Shown here: positions 6,245 to 12,989 of the stretch, piece after piece
Position numbering within the stretch: position 1 is the stretch's first letter
How the letters are laid out: every line of letters begins with the position of its first letter
Assembly: GCA_039180225.1 (NCBI GenBank)
Contig: JBCDDQ010000031.1
Span: 1 to 23,881, forward strand
Length of the DNA: 23,881 nt
Reading direction: 5' to 3'
DNA from: JAAEUE01 sp039180225
GTDB lineage: Bacteria; Pseudomonadota; Alphaproteobacteria; Rhizobiales; CAJQND01
Position numbers and translations under genes: made by a program
The notes under the pieces: model-generated
Told to the model about the DNA's origin: nothing
What the model saw: the letters and a program-made list of their open reading frames with translations, nothing else
Databases searched by the model: none

Positions 6245-6685
6245 TCAGTTATGCTCTTCCGGCAGAAGCGGGAGAGGCTGCACCTCAATGCCCTCTTCGC
6301 TGAGCTCTTGAGCGTCCTTGACGGAGGCTTCGCCGTAAATGCCCCGGGCTTCGGCTTCTTCGTAATGGATCTTGCGGGCTTCCTCCGCAAAGCGCGGACC
6401 CACATATTCGGAGTTTTCCTCCACATGGGTTCTGAGTTTGCGGATCATGTCAGTGAGCTCGGCTGCCGTGGTATTGGGCGCGTTCTGCATCACCTTCTGG
6501 GCATCGGATTTGGAGTTGGATTTGGCGGGAATGCCAGGGGCCATAAGGGCCTTATGGACGGTGGTGGAGCCGCAGATCGGACACTCCACAATACCCGCTG
6601 CCGCCTGCTTGTCATAGGAGGCGCTGTTGCTGAACCAACCGTCAAACGAGTGCCCCTTATCGCATTCCAGATCATAACGGATCAT
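6245..6685 (-). CDS. DUF1178 family zinc-ribbon-like protein
   Basis: A 146-residue soluble protein of the DUF1178 family, of unknown function. The N-terminus has the family pattern: IRYDLECDKGHSFDGWF with C8 and H12, then ECPICGS with C35 and C38, together a likely zinc site. The rest is polar and helical (LTDMIRKLRTHVEENSEYVG, then FAEEARKIHY) with an acidic tail. Its ATG overlaps the stop of the upstream amidase gene by four bases (ATGA), so the two are translationally coupled. It is the last gene of the comF-grxC-amidase-DUF1178 block, an arrangement common in alphaproteobacteria. Confidence 0.92.
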   Translation of the reverse strand: MIRYDLECDKGHSFDGWFSNSASYDKQAAAGIVECPICGSTTVHKALMAPGIPAKSNSKSDAQKVMQNAPNTTAAELTDMIRKLRTHVEENSEYVGPRFAEEARKIHYEEAEARGIYGEASVKDAQELSEEGIEVQPLPLLPEEHN

Positions 6686-7545
6686 GAGACAGCCTTTAAC
6701 TCCGTCTTGCTTGGCAAGAGCTCGTAGGATTGGTCCAACGTCAGTGAGGGGATTTTGGCGCGCGCAGCCTCCACCTCTTTGCGGTCGATCTGCGCAACAA
6801 TCACCCCAGTCCCGCCACTCGCCTCGGAAAGTATCTCACCCCAGGGCGAAATAATCAAACTGTGACCATAGGTTCTCCGTCCGCATTCATGCTCGCCCAC
6901 TTGGGCCGCAGCCAGCACAAAGCAGCCCGTTTCAATGGCCCGGGCGCGCAACAACGCATGCCAGTGAGCCTTACCCGTGGGGACGGTGAAGGCGGACGGA
7001 ACGGTAAGGACATCCGCGCCGGCCTGGGCCAGTTGGCGGTAGAGGCCGGGGAACCGCATATCGTAGCATATCGTCATGCCCAGGATGCCCCAGGGCAGGG
7101 GCGCAAGAACCGCGTGGCGCCCGGCCGTATAGCGCTTGGATTCCCGGTAGCTCTCACCGCCGCCCAGCTCCACATCGAACATGTGGATCTTGTCATAGCG
7201 TGCCGCCAGTTCGCCCTCTGGCGTGAAGAGAAACGACCGGTTGCACAAAGTGCCGGGCTCCGGCTGGATGGCCAGCGAGCCAATGTTGAGCCAAAGCCCA
7301 AGTTCGCGCGCCAAACCGGCGAAGTGGCGCACGCCCAGGTCTTCCGTCTCCGGCGCCGTTTTGCGGTAGATCTCTTCAGCGGAGGTCTCCAGCAGATGGC
7401 TCATTTCCGGCGTGGAGACAAACTGAGCCCCCTCTTTGGCGCATGCGCGGATGAGCTCTGAGAGCTCTTCCACATTTTGCGTCACATCGCGGGTTGCGCA
7501 ATGTTGCACCAGACCGGCGCGGAAGGGGTTTTGCGGGGTGGTCAT
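6682..7545 (-). CDS. Carbon-nitrogen hydrolase (Nit1/omega-amidase class)
   Basis: A 287-residue cytoplasmic amidase of the nitrilase superfamily. The catalytic triad is visible: E47 in STPEMS, K119 in RYDKIHMFDV and C160 in MTICYDMRFPGLYR. The sequence YDKIHMFDV plus CYDMRFPGLYR is characteristic of the Nit1 branch, which hydrolyses deaminated glutathione, and of related omega-amidases for 2-oxoglutaramate-type substrates. The exact substrate is not settled by motifs alone. The gene follows grxC by 8 bases and overlaps DUF1178 by 4, so it is mid-operon. A glutathione-repair role would fit the glutaredoxin neighbour, but that link is inference. Confidence 0.93.
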   Translation of the reverse strand: MTTPQNPFRAGLVQHCATRDVTQNVEELSELIRACAKEGAQFVSTPEMSHLLETSAEEIYRKTAPETEDLGVRHFAGLARELGLWLNIGSLAIQPEPGTLCNRSFLFTPEGELAARYDKIHMFDVELGGGESYRESKRYTAGRHAVLAPLPWGILGMTICYDMRFPGLYRQLAQAGADVLTVPSAFTVPTGKAHWHALLRARAIETGCFVLAAAQVGEHECGRRTYGHSLIISPWGEILSEASGGTGVIVAQIDRKEVEAARAKIPSLTLDQSYELLPSKTELKAVS

Positions 7546-7553
7546 GGGTCGGG

Positions 7554-7808
7554 CTAGGCCAAGAGCGGATCGAGTTCCCCCGCCGCCTCCAAGGCATTCA
7601 AATCGTCAAAGCCGCCCACATGCCGCTCGCCGATCCAAATTTGCGGCACAGACGTGCGCCCGCCTGCCAGCTCGCTCATCTTGGCGCGCGTCGCCGGATC
7701 GAAGGTCACATCAATCTCTTCATACGCCGCACCCTTCTTCGTCAGCAGCGACTTGGCCGCGTAGCAAAACGGGCAGAGCTTGGTTGAGTATATCTTTATG
7801 GTCGGCAT
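7554..7808 (-). CDS. grxC: Glutaredoxin 3 (GrxC)
   Basis: An 84-residue dithiol glutaredoxin that uses glutathione to reduce disulfides in the cytoplasm. The active site CPFC is at residues 12-15. The cis-proline segment TSVPQIWIG is near 52-60, and the glutathione-binding GGFDDL near 65-70. Length and motifs match GrxC. It sits 30 bases after comF and 8 bases before the amidase gene on the same strand. Confidence 0.95.
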   Translation of the reverse strand: MPTIKIYSTKLCPFCYAAKSLLTKKGAAYEEIDVTFDPATRAKMSELAGGRTSVPQIWIGERHVGGFDDLNALEAAGELDPLLA

Positions 7809-7838
7809 TATGGTTGCAAAGGCATCGTTACGTTCCCG

Positions 7839-8615
7839 TCATATATGGCCTTCAGAGGGGGTCAGGACAAGGGCAAAGACGATCACGTCTACGCGTCCGG
7901 CGCCCGCCTTTAGCAAGGCTTTTGTACAGGCCTCAGCCGTGGCGCCAGTGGTCAGCACGTCGTCGACCAGCACGCAGCTGCGCCCAGCAACTTCGCTTAA
8001 GCGCTCTTCAGGCACTGAAAAGGCATTGCGGACGTTCCTTCGCCGGTCGGCAAAGTCCAGTCCCACCTGGGCGCGGGTTGCCCGGGTGCGCTGCAGAAGG
8101 TGAGGGTGGAACACGGGCCCCTTCGGGCCAGCGAGCTGCTGGGCCAACAGCGCGGCTTGATTGAAGCGCCGTTGCCACAAGCGAAACCTGTAGAGCGGGA
8201 CAGGCACCACTATGTCAGCCTCGGCCAAGAGATCTGCGCCTGCCCGGGCCATAAGCGGGCCCAGCAGTTTGGCCCTGTTGAGGTGATCGCGGTACTTCAG
8301 ATCGTGCACCAGGGTGCGGGCTGTTTCATCAAACTTGACCGCCGCCCTTAGCCGTTGCCAGGCGGGGGGTTTGGTCAGGGCAACTGGGCTCACGATGCCT
8401 GGGCCCGGATCGAAGGGGAAGGGCGTGCCCAGGCGGTCGCATAGGGGGGTTTCAATGAACGTCAACGTGCTCCAACAATGCGCGCAAAGCCCTCGTTGGG
8501 CACTGATGGCCTCTTTGCAAACGGGGCAAAGGGTGGGAAACACCATGTCTGTGAGCTGCTGCCAAGCCCAGCCACCGGCCTTACGCCATGTGTCAAAGTT
8601 CCTGTGCACGTTCAA
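7839..8615 (-). CDS. comF: ComF family phosphoribosyltransferase-like protein
   Basis: A 258-residue ComF family protein. An N-terminal zinc-ribbon-like part has C30-x2-C33 and C44-x2-C47. The C-terminal part is a type I phosphoribosyltransferase fold with the PRPP-binding loop CVLVDDVLTTGAT near residues 219-231. Middle hallmarks are LKYRDHLNRAKLLGPLMA and VPVPLYRFRLWQRRFNQA. In naturally competent bacteria ComF is needed for DNA uptake; in alphaproteobacteria it is found widely and its job is less clear. It is the first gene of the minus-strand block and is divergent from the methyltransferase, with about 100 bases between them for both promoters. Confidence 0.93.
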   Translation of the reverse strand: MNVHRNFDTWRKAGGWAWQQLTDMVFPTLCPVCKEAISAQRGLCAHCWSTLTFIETPLCDRLGTPFPFDPGPGIVSPVALTKPPAWQRLRAAVKFDETARTLVHDLKYRDHLNRAKLLGPLMARAGADLLAEADIVVPVPLYRFRLWQRRFNQAALLAQQLAGPKGPVFHPHLLQRTRATRAQVGLDFADRRRNVRNAFSVPEERLSEVAGRSCVLVDDVLTTGATAEACTKALLKAGAGRVDVIVFALVLTPSEGHI

Positions 8616-8715
8616 AGCCCCCCGGCGTCTCGCTGGGCCTTATCTTGCGCCCAGATGGGGCCTTGTGACAAGCATTTCGGTTGACCGCCAAAGCCCAGCT
8701 GGACCATGGTTGCGC

Positions 8716-9624
8716 ATGTCTGAGAGCGAGACAAATCCACTGATTTTCGATCGTGCGCTTGTGAAAGCGCGCAGGCGCCGCTTTGGCGCCGCCGCGCCGG
8801 ACTTTCTGAGCGAATTTGCCGTTCAAGAGCTGTGTGAACGCCTGGCAGCCATCACGCGGAGCTTCGACAGCCTATGTGCCCTGAACGCTGCGCCCGGGCT
8901 GGCCGAAGCGCTCCGTGCAGCCGGGGCAGAGGGGCGCCTGATCATCATGGATTCCAACCCGGATCTGCTGAACCGGGAAGACGGCGACTGTGTGGTGGGC
9001 GATGAAGAGTTCCTGCCGCTCGCCCCGCGCAGCGTCTCGTGCATGCTGTCCGTGCTCTCACTTCAACTGGTGAACGATTTGCCGGGCAGCCTGATCCAGA
9101 TCAGGCGCGCGCTGGTGGAGGATGGGTTGTTTCTGGGTGTTCTCCTGGGCGGCGCCTCTTTGAACGAGCTGCGGCAAGTGTTTCTGCAGGCCGAGGCGGA
9201 ACTCGGTTCCGGTGCTGCCTTACGCGTTGCTCCGTTCGTGGAGGTTCGCGATTTAGGGGGGCTGTTGCAGCGCGCCGGCTTTGCCCTTCCGGTGGTGGAC
9301 AGCGATAAAATCACAGTCCGGTACGATGATTTTCTGAGCTTTCTGAGGGACTTGCGCCATTTGGGCTGGGCAAATCCCCTGGTGGACCGCCCGCGCTCAC
9401 CGCTCAGGCGCGATGTGCTGTTGCGGGCAGGAGAACTCTATCACCAGCAGTTCTCAGATCCCGACGGGCGCATAAGGGTGTCGATTGAGCTGGTCTGGAT
9501 GACCGCATGGGCGCCCCATGAAAGCCAGCCAAAACCGCTGAGGCCCGGAAGCGCCAAGACGCGCCTTGCAGATGCTTTGGGCACCAAAGAGCACAGTTTG
9601 TCAAAAGATGGCGAACAGCCGTGA
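8716..9624 (+). CDS. NDUFAF5-like class I methyltransferase-fold protein
   Basis: A 302-residue protein resembling the alphaproteobacterial relatives of mitochondrial NDUFAF5. That protein has a methyltransferase fold and hydroxylates an arginine of a complex I subunit during assembly. Visible features are the N-terminal FDRALVKARRRRF, a Rossmann-like core from residue 45 to 150 (LCALNAAPGLAEALRAAG, then LIIMDSNP, then FLPLAPRSVSCMLSVLSLQLVNDLP and IRRALVEDGLFLGVLLGG), and the tail QPKPLRPGSAKTRLADAL. The classic glycine-rich SAM loop is degenerate (NAAPG). The open frame extends back to 8314, but that part overlaps comF on the other strand and is not protein-like. ATG 8716 gives the family's N-terminus, though without a strong Shine-Dalgarno. 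Confidence 0.85.
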   Translation: MSESETNPLIFDRALVKARRRRFGAAAPDFLSEFAVQELCERLAAITRSFDSLCALNAAPGLAEALRAAGAEGRLIIMDSNPDLLNREDGDCVVGDEEFLPLAPRSVSCMLSVLSLQLVNDLPGSLIQIRRALVEDGLFLGVLLGGASLNELRQVFLQAEAELGSGAALRVAPFVEVRDLGGLLQRAGFALPVVDSDKITVRYDDFLSFLRDLRHLGWANPLVDRPRSPLRRDVLLRAGELYHQQFSDPDGRIRVSIELVWMTAWAPHESQPKPLRPGSAKTRLADALGTKEHSLSKDGEQP

Positions 9625-9646
9625 AGGCAAACGCGGCGAGGGCTGT

Positions 9647-9838
9647 CTATTCGCCGAAAGCGTCGACAACATCCTGGTAAAGATTGTCACGAATTTCGGG
9701 GCCAAGGGCCAAGACAGTGGCAGCGATAGCGACGGAAATGCCGGCGGCAATGAGCCCATACTCAATCGCAGTTGCACCGCTCTCGCACCGCAAGAAACGG
9801 GCAAGCACATGCTGCTTTTTTGTTTGTTTTGCGCTCAT
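9647..9838 (-). CDS. Flp-type pilin precursor, isolated
   Basis: A 63-residue precursor of a Flp (type IVb) pilin. A basic leader (MSAKQTKKQHVLARFLRCES) ends at G21. Processing is expected between G21 and A22, leaving ATAIEYGLIAAGISVAIAA with the conserved Glu at mature position 5 and Tyr at 6. The hydrophobic helix is followed by a short polar tail. I chose ATG 9838 over the upstream TTG at 9862 because GGAG lies about 6 bases before it. No other tad/cpa assembly gene is in the window, so assembly would depend on a distant locus. The gene lies convergent to the methyltransferase and just after mutT. Confidence 0.9.
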   Translation of the reverse strand: MSAKQTKKQHVLARFLRCESGATAIEYGLIAAGISVAIAATVLALGPEIRDNLYQDVVDAFGE

Positions 9839-9871
9839 TTCCGTCTCCTGTATCCCGCCCAAAGCTGCTCT

Positions 9872-10294
9872 CTACAACAGGTCAATCAGATGGCCGATCA
9901 GCGGCTCGTCCGCCGGCGGCATCGGATAGTCTCGCAAACGCGGCGGTCGGACCCATTTGAGTTCCTGACCCTCTTGAGCCACCGGTTGTCCATCCCACTT
10001 GCGGCACACATAAAGCGGCATCAACAGGTGGAACGCCTCGTAGGCGTGGCTCGCGAAGGTCAAAGGTGCCAAGCAGGCCGCAGTCACATCGATCGCGAGC
10101 TCTTCTTTAAGCTCTCGGATCAATGCGGCCTCCGGTAACTCGTCAGGCAGAACCTTTCCGCCTGGGAATTCCCAAAGACCCGCCATCGTCTTTCCCTCAG
10201 GCCGGCGCGCCAAAAGCACCCGTCCGTCTGGATCAACGAGAGCGCAAGCCACGACAAGCAACACAGACTTTCCGCTTCGTTCAGGAGACATCAT
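9872..10294 (-). CDS. mutT: MutT-type Nudix hydrolase (8-oxo-dGTP diphosphatase)
   Basis: A 140-residue Nudix enzyme that probably removes 8-oxo-dGTP from the nucleotide pool. The Nudix box runs from G46 to I68: G46, E52, R60-E61, E64-E65; the usual glycine near its end is A67. Upstream is the MutT-like LLARRPEGKTMAGLWEFPGGK. Length and layout match short MutT proteins. Two adjacent ATG codons (10294 and 10291) could start it, and the TTGGTGG just upstream suits the second better. It follows argJ on the same strand after a 141-base gap, an order (parvulin, argJ, mutT) often seen next to secA in alphaproteobacteria. Confidence 0.92.
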   Translation of the reverse strand: MMSPERSGKSVLLVVACALVDPDGRVLLARRPEGKTMAGLWEFPGGKVLPDELPEAALIRELKEELAIDVTAACLAPLTFASHAYEAFHLLMPLYVCRKWDGQPVAQEGQELKWVRPPRLRDYPMPPADEPLIGHLIDLL

Positions 10295-10435
10295 CCACCA
10301 AATAAGTTAACGCGCACCTAGAATCGGCCACTTTCGGGAGGTTTTTGTAAATGTTTGAGAGGCAAGGTTATGCCGATCTTAAAGTGTGAAGAGAATTTAG
10401 TTTCGTTTTTCGAACGCAATATCCAAATTTGGGGA

Positions 10436-11677
10436 TTAGCTGCGATAATCTGCGTTAATGTCGATATAACGGTGGGTTAGGTCACACGTCCAAACTGTGG
10501 CCTTGCCCTTTCCGATCCCCACATCCACCTTGATGGCAATGTCTCGCGAGGCCATGTGGCCGGTCACCATTTCTTCACGGTAGGTCGGGTCGCGCTGGCC
10601 TCTGATGGCCACCCGAACACCGCCAATCCAGATTTTCATCTTGTCGCGTTCGGCCCGCTCGCCCGCTTTGCCCACGGCCATAACGATCCGCCCCCAATTG
10701 GCATCTTCGCCGGCGATCGCGGTCTTGACCAGCGGGGAATTGGCGATTGCCAGCCCGATGCGCCGGGCCGCTGCATCATCCTCAGCGCCTCGCACGTCGA
10801 TGGTGATGAACTTTTCGGCGCCTTCTCCGTCGCGAACCACCAGGTGGGCCAGCTCCAAGATCAAGGCGTTGAGAGCCTTTGCAAAGGCTTTCAGCCGGGG
10901 ATCGGTTGCCTCAGAAATCCCGCTCCCGGCCCCTGAGGTGCCTGTAGCGAACAGCATCAGTGTGTCGGATGTTGATGTGTCGCTGTCCACCGTGATGTTG
11001 TTGAAGCTGCGCTGGGTGGCTGTTTCCAGCAAGGTCTGCAGCACGGGCGCGGGCAAATCGGCATCGGTGAACGCAAAGGACAGCATGGTCGCCATGTCTG
11101 GCGCGATCATGCCGGAGCCCTTCGCAATGCCGTTGATGGTGACGGTTTTGCCGTCCAGCCGGGCTGTCACCGTGGCGGCTTTGGCAAAGGTGTCCGTCGT
11201 CATGATCGCGCCGGCGGCATCCCGCCAGGCATCTGCCTTAAGCCCGGCACTGAGCGCGCCCAGGATGCCGGTGATTTTGCCGGCCTCCAGCGGCTCGCCA
11301 ATCACTCCGGTGGAGGCAACAAACACTTCATCTGGCCCACATCCCACCGCTTTGGCCACGCCGGCCACGGTCCGTTTTACACTGGTAAGACCGGCTTTGC
11401 CGGTGAACGCGTTGGCATTGCCAGCATTCACGATCAGCGCGCGGGCCGTTCCGCCGGACAGGTTTTCACGGCACAGCTCCACGGGGGCGGATGCGGTAAG
11501 GGAGCGGGTAAAAACGCCCGCAGCCTGTGTGCCGGGCGCCATAACGCACAACAGTACGTCCGGGCGCCCGCGATACTTGATGCCGGCTTCAATACTGGCC
11601 AATTCAACGCCACCGATTTCCGGCAGCTCCGGAAACTGCTCGGGCGCGAGCGGAGATACGGGTGCGTTGCCAGCCAT
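10436..11677 (-). CDS. argJ: Bifunctional ornithine acetyltransferase / N-acetylglutamate synthase
   Basis: A 413-residue enzyme of arginine synthesis. ArgJ transfers the acetyl group from N-acetylornithine to glutamate and, in the bifunctional type, also acetylates glutamate from acetyl-CoA. The precursor cuts itself into alpha and beta chains before a threonine nucleophile; the site here is KGSGMIAPDMATML, with cleavage between A196 and T197. Other family marks are LIVNAGNANAFTG, STGVIGEPL, FNNITVDSDTSTSDT and GEDANWGRIVMAVGKAG, and the C-terminus ends in NADYRS as expected. Whether it uses acetyl-CoA cannot be read from motifs. It starts 33 bases after the parvulin stop and is probably cotranscribed with it. 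Confidence 0.97.
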   Translation of the reverse strand: MAGNAPVSPLAPEQFPELPEIGGVELASIEAGIKYRGRPDVLLCVMAPGTQAAGVFTRSLTASAPVELCRENLSGGTARALIVNAGNANAFTGKAGLTSVKRTVAGVAKAVGCGPDEVFVASTGVIGEPLEAGKITGILGALSAGLKADAWRDAAGAIMTTDTFAKAATVTARLDGKTVTINGIAKGSGMIAPDMATMLSFAFTDADLPAPVLQTLLETATQRSFNNITVDSDTSTSDTLMLFATGTSGAGSGISEATDPRLKAFAKALNALILELAHLVVRDGEGAEKFITIDVRGAEDDAAARRIGLAIANSPLVKTAIAGEDANWGRIVMAVGKAGERAERDKMKIWIGGVRVAIRGQRDPTYREEMVTGHMASRDIAIKVDVGIGKGKATVWTCDLTHRYIDINADYRS

Positions 11678-11710
11678 TGGTGATGCGCTCTGCCGCCAAG
11701 CCCGGGAAGG

Positions 11711-12646
11711 CTAATTCTGCTGTTGTTTTTGTTTCTGCTGCGGCTGCTGCTGCTTTAGAGCCTCTTCGCGCTTCTTGTTGTATTCGTCGACGCGCTTTTG
11801 CACATCGGCGCGCAGCTTGATCAAATCTTCGTCAATGTACTCGATTTTCGAGAGCTTTTTGTAGTCGGCAACCTCTTTCTGGACCAATTCGCGCAACAGA
11901 ATCGCCCGGATGCCCTCTTCCACATCTTCGAATTTTCTGGGCCCGACCGTCTGCATATCGACCAGCTTCACAATGTGCCAGCCGAATTTGGTTTTGACCG
12001 GACCGCCGACTTCGTTCCTCTTCAGATTGAACACCACATTAGAAAACTCAGGCACCATCTCTTCAGCGAAGAAATAGCCCAGATCGCCACCCTTGGCCGC
12101 CACTTCATCAGTGGAGTGTTCTCTGGCCAGCTTGGCGAAGTCATCGCCCTTTTTGACCATGGCGTAGATCTCGTCGGCCTTCTTCTGATCTGGCACGATG
12201 ATGTGCTGAGCCCGGGCGCGTTTGCGCACTTTGCTTGTGCTCTTTTCTTTCTCATAGGTGTCGCGCACCATCTGTTCGGTCACTTTGGGGCGCAAAATAG
12301 AGGAAAAATAGGCCTCGCGCAGGGCTTTCACCTGGTAATAGCGCATACGTTTCCGGTAGGCGTCGGTGGTGTTTATCTTGTCGCGCACCGCGGCCTGGGC
12401 CAAAAGATGACGTTCGATCAGATAGTCCACGATGAAGGGATAGCGTGCCTTCGGCGGCAGCCCGCCCAAGTGGGGTAAGATTTCATCCTTGGCGAAGGCG
12501 ATTTCCGAGGCCCGGATCTGTTGACCGTTTACGGTCAAGACAACCGGATCTGCCTCTTGTGCCTCGGCGGGGCCGGCAAGGCTGATCAACAGGGCACATG
12601 CCATCAGAGCCAGTGCCTTTATGCGGGTGGTGTATGATGCTTTCAT
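11711..12646 (-). CDS. Exported parvulin-type peptidyl-prolyl isomerase
   Basis: A 311-residue periplasmic folding factor. Residues 1-29 are a signal peptide (ending AEA before Q30). An N-terminal SurA/PrsA-like helical region follows (VNGQQIRASEIAFAKDEILPHL). The parvulin domain is at about 140-235, with ARAQHIIVPDQKKADEI, FAKLAREHSTDEVAAKGGDLGYF, MVPEFSNVVFNLKRNEVGGPVKTKFGWHIVKL. The C-terminus is a charged helix ending in a run rich in glutamine and lysine (about 16 of the last 21 residues are Q or K), which is unusual. It is divergent from secA, and the pairing of an export motor with an exit-side chaperone is functionally sensible. Confidence 0.93.
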   Translation of the reverse strand: MKASYTTRIKALALMACALLISLAGPAEAQEADPVVLTVNGQQIRASEIAFAKDEILPHLGGLPPKARYPFIVDYLIERHLLAQAAVRDKINTTDAYRKRMRYYQVKALREAYFSSILRPKVTEQMVRDTYEKEKSTSKVRKRARAQHIIVPDQKKADEIYAMVKKGDDFAKLAREHSTDEVAAKGGDLGYFFAEEMVPEFSNVVFNLKRNEVGGPVKTKFGWHIVKLVDMQTVGPRKFEDVEEGIRAILLRELVQKEVADYKKLSKIEYIDEDLIKLRADVQKRVDEYNKKREEALKQQQPQQKQKQQQN

Positions 12647-12989
12647 CCGTCCAACAATCGCTTGTTTGTACCGGCCTTAAGGGCCGAATAACGGTTCCTT
12701 GGGCCGCGTTATGCAGCAACATGGCGGCGAGTACAATGCCCCTATGGACAATGCCTCGTAATCACCCGGCCGCCGTGCGCTTTAAGCCACATTCAAACAA
12801 ATCTCACCATGCGCTGCTTTTTGCCATAGCCGCGCCAGATTGACACGGGCGCACACTGCTCTTATCTCCCCGCAGGATGTTGATCCCCCGGCATTGCGCA
12901 GTTGTGTTTGCTCAACTAGAACCTTTGCCAGCCCATTTCCGGCGTGTACACCTGCTCGCCGCAAAAAACTGAAAGAGGACACAACCCCA
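12647..12989. other. Divergent intergenic region between the parvulin gene and secA
   Basis: No gene is seen in these 343 bases. The frame of secA is open upstream to 12840, but that part begins at a TTG without a Shine-Dalgarno and is not SecA-like. A small dyad CGGCC-TTAAG-GGCCG lies at 12672-12686, near the parvulin start. A candidate secA promoter lies at 12840-12868. Promoters for both divergent genes should be here. Confidence 0.6.
12840..12868 (+). promoter_or_regulatory. secA: Candidate secA promoter
   Basis: A perfect -35 hexamer TTGACA (12840-12845) is followed after 17 bp by TATCTC (12863-12868), a weak -10 that matches the consensus at three of six positions. It would give a leader of about 115 bases before the secA ATG. 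No experiment supports it here; it is a motif match only. Confidence 0.4.

Noticed and set aside
8314..8715. Upstream extension of the methyltransferase-like reading frame
   Set aside because: It overlaps comF on the other strand and has no family similarity. ATG 8716 gives the expected N-terminus.
10605..11714. Open frame of 369 codons on the plus strand opposite argJ
   Set aside because: argJ on the other strand is certain from its cleavage site and motifs. The plus-strand product is Ser/Ala/Pro-rich low-complexity sequence, a codon-bias shadow.
11798..12478. Open frame of 226 codons on the plus strand opposite the parvulin gene
   Set aside because: Antisense to a gene with clear parvulin motifs and a signal peptide. 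The product is rich in His and Phe with no domain.
12840..12989. Upstream extension of the secA reading frame
   Set aside because: It would begin at a TTG that is part of a TTGACA promoter-like hexamer, and the extra residues do not resemble any SecA N-terminus. ATG 12990 has a good Shine-Dalgarno.
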